From assembly GCA_029268645.1 (NCBI GenBank), contig JAQWNI010000064.1, positions 1 through 37,479 of the forward strand: DNA of 37,479 nucleotides, in the 5' to 3' direction. Of this stretch, positions 1-7,000 are shown one piece after another; within the stretch, counting starts at the first letter, position 1, and every line of letters starts with the position of its first letter. The DNA is from Myxococcota bacterium. GTDB taxonomy: Bacteria; Myxococcota_A; UBA9160; UBA4427. Both the position numbers and the translations under genes were made by a program. The notes under the pieces were generated by a model that saw nothing but the letters and a program-made list of their open reading frames with translations, made no database searches and was not told the DNA's origin.

Positions 1-1817
1 AATATAAGTTTTGGCCTGCCGGGACATCATCAAACATCGCAGCAAAGTCAGTCTCATTTTCTGAAGATACAGTGATCGATTTAGCACCCCCCGGTATCGC
101 TTCACCTATAGGCAAGGATGTCGGTGAAGTGGCTGCTTGAAACACGGCTCCCGTAGCGGTTTGGACACCGTAAAACAGACGGCCCGTGGTGATTGCAGTG
201 GGTGGGCCCGCTAAGCCTTCTACTTCGGAGACAAAAGCAATCTGACTTCCATCGGGCGACCAAGCAGGTTCGTAATTGTCGATGGCACTTTCAGAAATAT
301 TTTCCCGATTCTGGCCGTCCGAATCCATCACGAAAATCTGGCTGATGTCCCCAGCAGGAAGTAAAAGATCCGCGAAAGAATAGAAAGCAATTCGACTGCT
401 ATCCGGAGACCAAGTGGGCTTACCCCCGAAACGAGGATCGCTGAATAGAGTCCGCTGATTGCTTCCATCTGGATTCATCACGGCGATGCGATAAGAAAAT
501 TCACCCGAAGGCACGAAAGCTAACGCTCCGACACGATCGTCTGCGGTCACGGGGCCGATCAAATCGCCATTAAACAGGTACCGATTGATCGTTGTTCCTC
601 CCCCCGTGCTCGTGGCGACCCAGATCTGGTCCTGACTTCGCGCGATCGCGAGGACAGGCGCTCCGGAGTTGAAAGACTCAATGGCCGATCCTGCCAGATC
701 GAAGCGGGTCACCGGACCCACTCCAGAACCCCCGCCCGTCCACACCTCGGTTCCCGTAAAAACCATCGCGCCAACCGGAGTGTTCGAGTTGAAGCTGGCC
801 ACAAAATTGCCTTCGAGGTCAAAACGGTTGACTGCGCCTATAGAGGCACTACTGCCGGTCCAGACTTCGTCATTCGTCAAAACCATCGCGCCAATTCCGG
901 CACCCGTTGAGGAAGTCGTGAGCAACTCCCCCGATAACCGATCAAAGCGAGCCACAGTGCCTGGATTGCTGCCCCCGGCCGTCCAGATGGTATTTCCGTC
1001 AAACACCATGGCGGAAATCGGCGATCCTGATGGGTCGATCTCATCACAGTTGATTTGACCAGAAGAGGTCGGACTGGCGTCACACCGACGAATCAGCCCT
1101 GGGGTCACGCTTGACCCAATCCAAACTTCTCCTCGGACGAGAACCATCGCCCCAATGGGCCAGCCCGTCTCAAAACTAGCGATAGCAACCCCATCTGGCT
1201 CATACCGATTGACTGTCCCATTTGACAAAGACGACCCGACCCAAATTTCGGACCCGGTCGAAACGATCGCGGAGACCGGGGCCTGGGTTGTCGGCGAACC
1301 GCCAATCGGCTGACCATTCAGGTCCCACCGATTGATGTTTCCGGGCGCGACGGAGGCTCCCAACCAAATCTGTCCGTTTAGAATTCTGGAAGCGAAAGCG
1401 ATTTCGTTTCCGTTCGGAGACCACGCGGGATCATAATTAAATGCAAAATTATTGGAGATATTCTGTTGATTGCTCCCATCGGCATTCATCACATAGATTG
1501 CGGCGTTGTCTTCGGGGAAGTCGGGATTCGGAGTCGGTGGGTCGGCGCCGAGCACCAGTGAGGAGGTGAAAGCAATCCGTTTTCCGTCCGGTGACCAGGC
1601 CGGGTCATTGTCAAGCGCATTACTATTCGAGATGTTTCGTTGACCGCTCCCATCCGCATCCATCAAATAAATTTGGCTTCTGGAGTCTCTAAAGGACGAG
1701 AAGGCAATCACCTCCCCGCCATCACCGGAGGAACCCGATCCGTCTCCACCGCCACAAGAGAGAAACAAGAGTGTCATCGGAATGATCAACAACAGTCTGT
1801 TCAGACGATTCGTCATG
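1..1817 (-). CDS. Lipoprotein with nested beta-propeller repeats (C-terminus cut by window edge)
   Basis: The frame is open from ATG at 1817 to the left edge, about 605 codons with no stop, so the C-terminus is missing. A good AGGAG lies 8 nt upstream of the ATG. Residues 1-21 form a signal peptide ending in a lipobox-like LFLSC, followed by a Gly/Ser-rich linker, so an envelope lipoprotein is likely. Two TolB/PD40-type repeats follow (Y-x-MDADGS ... PAWSPDGKRIAF). Then come seven repeats of about 40-50 residues with cores such as IWVGSS and VWTGSS followed by V-x-RFD, and then two more PD40 repeats (near 230-520). PD40 propellers usually bind ligands or protein partners; the partner here is unknown. 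The two repeat classes are clear, but I cannot assign a specific function. Confidence 0.85.
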
Positions 1818-2062
1818 CGAATTCTCCTGGTGCGCGAAAAACCAATCGCTGGAAACGATTCTCGAAAGCATACAGAATTCAATGCAGCGGTTTAATATTC
1901 GGGGCCGAGAAGGGTTTGGAGCCTGACACCCGAGAATCCTTTCGGTTGTTCGGATGTCCACCCCGACCAGAGAATTGGCATCAGGTCCGGCTCTTGTTCA
2001 GGAATCCGCTGCGAGTCGAAAACTTAAGCCCGCATCTAAAAGGTGCGTGCCCATGAACCCAA

Positions 2063-3070
2063 TTAATGATCGCGAGGAGGCGCACTCTCCATGCTGGCCG
2101 GGGGCGGCATCAGGATCGGCGCCTTCACTGCTTCGAGTCCGTAGTCTGCACGGAGTTTCGCAACCGGCTCTCTGGCCACAGACCAGAAGTCCCAGTCTTG
2201 AAGAGGGTTGAGCCGACAGTTGACCCCCAACTCATAGCCACGCAAAACAGATTCCGGATCGAAGTGACCTGTCCCCGGCGGCAGGATTCCCAGGGTGCTG
2301 AACGCTTTCCCGAGATGGAAGTCAAGAATAACTTCGAGCAACAATTCGAATCCAAAACCGTTGTCATAAAGACCCGCTTCGAAGCCGGCCACGTTCATCT
2401 CGCCGTTCATATCCGTGTTGAAACCGCCGAGAATATGACAGCAGTCATGACCAATGACGTACTCTCCGAAACCCTTCTTCTCACCCGGGAGCGGGAAGCT
2501 CCTGGCCCGGTAGAAGTGATACACGGTATGACCCAGACTACCCTCAGGGTATTCGGCGAGCGCCTGATATTGCGCCGCGACTTTTTGGTCTCCGAGATAC
2601 TCTTTAAAGGTTCTCCCAAAAGCCTTGATCTGTTCCCATGTCGTCTCGGCGCCAATGAACTCCTTTAGGCTCCGGCGGGTGTAGTCGACCAACAGTCGCT
2701 TCAAACGATCGTCCCTCACGCGATGAAGATCGGCGAGGGTATTGCTTTCAATCCCTAGGGCAGAAGCCATTTCATCGACAATCGCCACCTGCTCAGGATC
2801 GACCTCCATGTCGAGATAGGGCATCAGAATCAAAAACTGGAGAAGCTCACGGCGTTTGCCAGGGGACTGAATACGCTCGGCCAACTCCTGGGGGCTGCAG
2901 TTTTCGAGTTGGCTCAATTCCAGCTCCGCGTGGAGAACATGCTTGCGAACCGAATCAAGCATCTCCGCCGCAATTTCGTCGAGAGGACGACGCCCCTGCA
3001 ACGTCGCCACGGCGCTCATGCCTTCTAGAAAAACTTTTGCCTCTTCGCCTGACCAGGTTTTTTGCTCCAC
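2063..3070 (-). CDS. Coq4-family protein with TerB-like N-terminal region
   Basis: 335 residues starting at GTG 3070, with AGGAGG 9 nt upstream. The C-terminal half holds the Coq4 metal-site signature HDxxH-x11-E: His208, Asp209, His212 and Glu224, in the context IGHDCCHILGGF. In eukaryotes Coq4 acts in ubiquinone biosynthesis; bacterial homologues exist but their roles are mostly untested. The N-terminal part, about residues 75-120, reads like a TerB-type helical domain (an acidic DMEVDPEQ followed by a helix and ALGI). No ubi or men gene is nearby. It is transcribed away from the phosphofructokinase gene across a 238-bp divergent spacer. The Coq4 domain is well supported; the TerB assignment is a weaker profile-style impression. 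Confidence 0.82.
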   Translation of the reverse strand: MEQKTWSGEEAKVFLEGMSAVATLQGRRPLDEIAAEMLDSVRKHVLHAELELSQLENCSPQELAERIQSPGKRRELLQFLILMPYLDMEVDPEQVAIVDEMASALGIESNTLADLHRVRDDRLKRLLVDYTRRSLKEFIGAETTWEQIKAFGRTFKEYLGDQKVAAQYQALAEYPEGSLGHTVYHFYRARSFPLPGEKKGFGEYVIGHDCCHILGGFNTDMNGEMNVAGFEAGLYDNGFGFELLLEVILDFHLGKAFSTLGILPPGTGHFDPESVLRGYELGVNCRLNPLQDWDFWSVAREPVAKLRADYGLEAVKAPILMPPPASMESAPPRDH

Positions 3071-3296
3071 TTCCCACCCCCTCCTGACCCTCGTTTCCCT
3101 TGAGAGTTCGACACCCCGTTAAGACCTCGGAGTATAGATCGACTGGAGCGGGGACTGTACCGCCGGGGTGCCGGCAGAGGGTCGCGCTGGGCCATCTGGA
3201 GGCCGATGAGCTGCCTGAGCTTGCGAGGGAGGGTGGAAGGTCTCATCCTCCTGCCCATTCGCGGTGATCGGCATTCGCGTCGCAGCGCCATGATTG

Positions 3297-3303
3297 AAGG
3301 GAG
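3297..3303 (+). promoter_or_regulatory. Ribosome binding site deciding the PFK start
   Basis: AAGGGAG ends 5 nt before GTG 3309. This supports the GTG over the in-frame TTG at 3294, which lies upstream of this motif. Confidence 0.6.
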
Positions 3304-3308
3304 ATGAG

Positions 3309-4535
3309 GTGACCACATTCGGGATCGTCGTGGGGGGAGGACCCGCACCGGGAATCAACGGAGTCATCGGTGCAGCCACCCGAGCGGCCCAGCAGGTCGG
3401 GGCCCAAGTCATTGGGATCCGTCAAGGTTTTCGGTGGCTGATGGAGGGCAACCTCGAACACTGCCATGAGATCGACGATGCGGCCGTGGCGGACATCCAC
3501 CACCGAGGCGGATCCATTCTCGGAACCTCCCGAGCGAACCCAACGCGTAATCCCGATCATCTCAAACGAGTCGTCGAGTCTCTTGAACGCCTAGGCGTCG
3601 ACCACCTGATCTCGATTGGGGGAGACGACACCTGCTCAAGCGCCCGCAGGGTCGGAGAAGCAGCAGGCGGAAAAATTCGGGTCGCACATGTTCCCAAAAC
3701 AATCGATAACGACCTGCCTCTTCCCGAAGGAATCCCGACTTTCGGCTATGAGACGGCGCGCTCGGTTGCGTCGACTCTTCTGACGACACTCCTCGAGGAC
3801 GCCCGAACCACTGAACGCTGGTACATCACGGTCTTGATGGGACGCAACGCGGGCCATCTCGCTCTCGGCGCCGGCCAGTCCTCGGGCGCGACAGCGACGC
3901 TGGTCGCCGAGGAATTTGCCGAAGGACCCATTGCCTTGACGACCGTCGCAAGAACCATTGAAGCCACCATCGTCAAGAGGGCCGCTGAAGGACAGCCTCA
4001 TGGCGTCATCGTGCTCGCCGAGGGGATCGGTGATCGACTCGACCCGAGCGAACTGGCCGAACTCCCTGATCTCCCACGAGACGATCACGGTCACGTTCGA
4101 CTCGCCGAATTGCCCTTGGGGCGCTTGGTCCGCGATCATGTTCAAAATGGACTCTCGCAGGTTGGAATCAAGACAACAATCGTCGCCAAGGACATTGGGT
4201 ACGAATTGCGATGCGCTCCGCCCAATGCATTCGATCAAGAATACACCCGCGACCTTGGGGTCGGCGCCGTGGAAACCTTACTCGCCGGCCAGAGCAACGT
4301 GATGGTCACAAGGCAAATGGATCAAATCGTGCCGATTCCGTTTGAGGACATTCTCGATGCCGACACCGGCCGCACTCGGGTCAGACTTCTGAATGTTGCA
4401 AGCCTGAGCTACCAAACCGCCCGAAAACTCCAGACTCGTCTTGACCTGACCGATTTTGACCATGCAGAACGCACCGCACGACTCAGCGCGGTCACCGGGC
4501 TTGATCGAAAGGCCCTCGAAGAGCGATATAGCTAA
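3309..4535 (+). CDS. pfp: 6-phosphofructokinase, pyrophosphate-dependent type
   Basis: PFK-family enzyme acting on fructose 6-phosphate in cytoplasmic glycolysis/gluconeogenesis. Numbered from GTG 3309 (408 residues), the phosphoryl-donor loop is GGGPAPGING near residue 9. Two positions decide the donor: GGDD at 104-107, where ATP enzymes have GGDG, and PKTIDND at 129-135, where ATP enzymes have PGTIDND. Asp plus Lys at these sites is the established signature of PPi-linked PFK, so the reaction is probably reversible. MGRNAGH for sugar-phosphate binding is also present. The frame extends to a TTG at 3294, but GTG 3309 has GGGAG 5 nt upstream and gives the usual family N-terminus. The tandem universal stress protein follows 30 bp downstream, so co-transcription is likely. 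Confidence 0.92.
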   Translation: MTTFGIVVGGGPAPGINGVIGAATRAAQQVGAQVIGIRQGFRWLMEGNLEHCHEIDDAAVADIHHRGGSILGTSRANPTRNPDHLKRVVESLERLGVDHLISIGGDDTCSSARRVGEAAGGKIRVAHVPKTIDNDLPLPEGIPTFGYETARSVASTLLTTLLEDARTTERWYITVLMGRNAGHLALGAGQSSGATATLVAEEFAEGPIALTTVARTIEATIVKRAAEGQPHGVIVLAEGIGDRLDPSELAELPDLPRDDHGHVRLAELPLGRLVRDHVQNGLSQVGIKTTIVAKDIGYELRCAPPNAFDQEYTRDLGVGAVETLLAGQSNVMVTRQMDQIVPIPFEDILDADTGRTRVRLLNVASLSYQTARKLQTRLDLTDFDHAERTARLSAVTGLDRKALEERYS

Positions 4536-4565
4536 GCGACCTTGAGCGCCAAAGAGAACGGCCCT

Positions 4566-5507
4566 ATGAGCGCACATACAACCGAATCAGCTGGTTTGAG
4601 ACAGATCGTCTTGGGCACCGACTTCTCGGAAACGGCCGAACTCGCGACGGATCACGCGGCCCACTTAGCGCGCCGCCACGGTGCTCGGCTCACCGTGGTG
4701 CACGGACACACAACTGGCATCTACTGGATCGCACCCTCAAAACCCCTCAGCCTGCCAAGCCAGTACGAAGATCAGATCCTCCGCGAAATTCAGACAAAAC
4801 TAAAGGACATTGAGGAACGTCTGACCGCTTTGAACGTGTCCGTCGAGACTCGTCTGATCGCCTCAGCCGGTGCAGACGCGGCACTCTATGTCGCTCAATC
4901 TGTCGGGGCAGACCTGATTGTTACGGGTACCCGTGGCCATACGGGCTTCAAGCACCTGCTGCTCGGTAGCACCGCGGAGCAAATCGTCCGAGGTGCAAAG
5001 GCACCGGTACTGGCCGTTCACCCGGGTGATGACGCCAACGAAAAAAAACCCTTGCACATCGTCCTCCCTACAGATTTTTCCGATGACGCGTTGTCAGCCC
5101 TCAAACGAGCAGTCGAGCTTTTCTCTGGGGACCCACCGGCACCCTGCTCGCTCACCCTCGTGCACGTCCTCCACAGCCCATCGCTGATGACACCCGTGCT
5201 CAGTGACCCCTCCGTCCGACGTCTCTTTCTGGAGCAAGCCAAAAACGATGCCCGACAAGCCCTCCGCGCTTTGGCTCAACCTTTAGAGGCCGACGGACAC
5301 CAAGTCGAAAGCCGAGTGCTGGAGGGAGATCCTGGAGACACATTGGCGAAAGTGGCCCGGGAAGTTGACGCGTCGCTCATCGCCATGGGTACACGAGGTT
5401 TAACTGGCTGGAAACGCGTCGTGCAGGGAAGTGTAGCGGACCGAACGCTCCGCCACGCCGAATGTCCAGTCTTGACGCTGCCTCGCGAATCCCCTTCCAA
5501 GGATTAA
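4566..5507 (+). CDS. Tandem universal stress protein (two UspA domains)
   Basis: 313 residues from ATG 4566; an in-frame TTG at 4542 would add eight residues but has no better ribosome binding site. Two UspA domains are arranged in tandem. Both begin with a beta strand and an Asp followed by FS (GTDFSE and PTDFSD). Both end with the nucleotide-binding G-x2-G-x9-G(S/T) signature: GTRGHTG...GST in the first and GTRGLTG...GSV in the second. Tandem Usp proteins bind ATP or act as stress-responsive regulators in the cytoplasm. It lies 30 bp downstream of the PPi-PFK gene, which hints at a link with energy stress. Its 3' end overlaps the opposite-strand small membrane protein by 4 bp. Confidence 0.93.
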   Translation: MSAHTTESAGLRQIVLGTDFSETAELATDHAAHLARRHGARLTVVHGHTTGIYWIAPSKPLSLPSQYEDQILREIQTKLKDIEERLTALNVSVETRLIASAGADAALYVAQSVGADLIVTGTRGHTGFKHLLLGSTAEQIVRGAKAPVLAVHPGDDANEKKPLHIVLPTDFSDDALSALKRAVELFSGDPPAPCSLTLVHVLHSPSLMTPVLSDPSVRRLFLEQAKNDARQALRALAQPLEADGHQVESRVLEGDPGDTLAKVAREVDASLIAMGTRGLTGWKRVVQGSVADRTLRHAECPVLTLPRESPSKD

Positions 5508-5731
5508 TCGGACTCCGGGGCCCCCGGGTCTTCGAGCAAGCGCGGATCCACCGAAGTTGCAGTTGAGGATTCGGGCGCTTTTGTAGTTGAAGGGTCCTCA
5601 TAGAAAAAGGCAACAACCAGGTAGAGGAGCAGCGCGACCAACATGAAAATCGCGACAGCGTAGGTCACGATGCTGCCTCGCTCCGGTTCACGACTCGCCC
5701 CCGACACCCTGACTTCGCGACATCTCTGCAT
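5504..5731 (-). CDS. Small single-pass membrane protein, function unknown
   Basis: 75 residues from ATG 5731, with AGGA 5 nt upstream. One strong hydrophobic segment at about residues 21-44 (VTYAVAIFMLVALLLYLVVAFFY) was recognised by its composition: a basic stretch precedes it and an acidic, Ser/Thr/Pro-rich tail follows, which suggests N-in topology. I recognise no family. Its last 4 bp overlap the end of the stress-protein gene in convergent orientation. The clear membrane segment and ribosome binding site favour a real gene, but short length keeps confidence moderate. Confidence 0.55.
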   Translation of the reverse strand: MQRCREVRVSGASREPERGSIVTYAVAIFMLVALLLYLVVAFFYEDPSTTKAPESSTATSVDPRLLEDPGAPESD

Positions 5732-5876
5732 TTCTGTCCTGCCTCAGCCTAAAGACCTTTGATCCCGAAACGCTCTCGGACAACCTCAGCCTACCTTTTG
5801 CCCTCTGGTCTTGCCTCTCCTGATCCTGAGACCCCCCTGCAGGCTAACCTGCTGCTAGGGTCTAGGGCCGCTCCGC

Positions 5877-5882
5877 AGGAGG
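5877..5882 (+). promoter_or_regulatory. Ribosome binding site deciding the ADC-like start
   Basis: AGGAGG with 8 nt spacing to ATG 5891. The frame stays open upstream to 5759, but this strong site and the family N-terminus make 5891 the likely start. Confidence 0.7.
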
Positions 5883-5890
5883 AAAATTTG

Positions 5891-6625
5891 ATGACGTCCA
5901 GCGCCGCCCACTATGAGATCCAAAGCCAACGCGTCACGTTTCCTGTTGAAGTTCGCGAGGCCGCATCAGGCTCTGCAGGATTTCTCGTTCCCTCCCATGC
6001 CGCCACTCGTCTGATTCCGGATGCTTTCGAGGTGGCTGAATTCCTCCCAGGTCGCGCCCTCTGCACTCTCGTTCTCGTCGACTATCGGGACAACGACCTC
6101 GGTGATTACAACGAAATGGCTGTCGGCTTCATGGTCCGTCCCAGGGGCCAGCGCCCGACACTCCCCCGATGGAGCAGTTGGAAAGACATGGTGGGGGGAC
6201 GTCTCTCTAGTCACATCACCCACATGCCGGTCGACCAAAGCTTCACTCGCGACGCCGGGTCGATCATCTGGGGCTACCCTAAAACCGTTCAGCAGATCGA
6301 AATCGACTACCAGGCAGACACGGTCACCGGCCGATTAACCTACGACGGCGATCATGCGTTTACGCTGAGCGTTCCGCGTGGCGGCACACGTGAGGTCAAG
6401 GAGAGCGAAATCACCACGCTTTCGATGATCGACGATGTCCCACACCAAACCCGGGCCACTCAAACCCTGAAAGGCATGGGCCTCCGCTTCGGAGGTGCCC
6501 GGCTTGAAATCGGAACCGGGACCATCGCCGAAGAGCTGCGTAGCCTAGGCCTGCCCCGACGTTCCATCATGACGACCTGGATTGAGAACATGTCGGCCTC
6601 CTTCGGACCGCCGCAGCCCCTTTAA
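5891..6625 (+). CDS. Acetoacetate decarboxylase-like protein (ADC superfamily)
   Basis: 244 residues from ATG 5891. The core matches the ADC fold: an N-terminal substrate-pocket region (FLPGRALCTLVLVDY), the conserved YNE (residues 73-75), and a Schiff-base-lysine context IIWGYPKT with Lys131. In classical ADC the catalytic lysine is followed by a second lysine that lowers its pKa; here that position is Thr132. Several ADC-superfamily members with this change do not decarboxylate acetoacetate but catalyse aldol, dehydratase or related reactions, so the substrate is open. It is followed 11 bp later by a small lipoprotein gene, probably in one transcript. Confidence 0.82.
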   Translation: MTSSAAHYEIQSQRVTFPVEVREAASGSAGFLVPSHAATRLIPDAFEVAEFLPGRALCTLVLVDYRDNDLGDYNEMAVGFMVRPRGQRPTLPRWSSWKDMVGGRLSSHITHMPVDQSFTRDAGSIIWGYPKTVQQIEIDYQADTVTGRLTYDGDHAFTLSVPRGGTREVKESEITTLSMIDDVPHQTRATQTLKGMGLRFGGARLEIGTGTIAEELRSLGLPRRSIMTTWIENMSASFGPPQPL

Positions 6626-6636
6626 GGAAGCATTCA

Positions 6637-6975
6637 ATGAAATCGAAGATCGGGACCTCCCTCGCTCTTTCTGCCCTCATGATGACAGCGTGTGCTCACA
6701 GCCGTGTCCCTACCCAGCTTCAGGGTGAAATTGAACGCTTCGGCACTGAGTATATCGTGACCCAGTGTTCCACCGGAAAGACCTATCAGTTGAAGATGAT
6801 TCCCCATGCCTTTGTGGCACTCGATCGTAACGTGAGGACCGTGCAAAACGAATCCGGTGGTCCCGTATTCGTCGAACTCGGTGGGAAAATTCTGCCGGCC
6901 ACATCGGATACAGCCGCCGAGGCGATTTTTGATGTCCACGATCGCTATGCGGTTCGTCAAGGGCGCTGTCCGTAA
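6637..6975 (+). CDS. Small predicted lipoprotein, function unknown
   Basis: 112 residues from ATG 6637, with AAGGAA 7 nt upstream. The N-terminus is a typical lipoprotein signal: Lys-rich start, hydrophobic core, then lipobox MTAC with Cys19. The remaining ~93 residues form a small mostly beta domain with three further cysteines, at least two of which could pair in the periplasm (VTQCSTG and RQGRCP). I do not recognise the family. It is probably co-transcribed with the ADC-like gene, and it faces the end of the sulfatase-like gene 25 bp away. Confidence 0.75.
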   Translation: MKSKIGTSLALSALMMTACAHSRVPTQLQGEIERFGTEYIVTQCSTGKTYQLKMIPHAFVALDRNVRTVQNESGGPVFVELGGKILPATSDTAAEAIFDVHDRYAVRQGRCP

Positions 6976-7000
6976 AGCCCCGCCGCCCCCCGGTGAACCC

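Noticed and set aside
669-1058. Plus-strand frame of 129 codons
   Set aside because: It is antisense to the propeller lipoprotein, whose frame is open over the whole region with clear repeats.
2066-2668. Plus-strand frame of 200 codons
   Set aside because: Antisense to the Coq4-type gene; no family motif.
3636-4238. Minus-strand frame of 200 codons
   Set aside because: Antisense shadow of the PFK gene.
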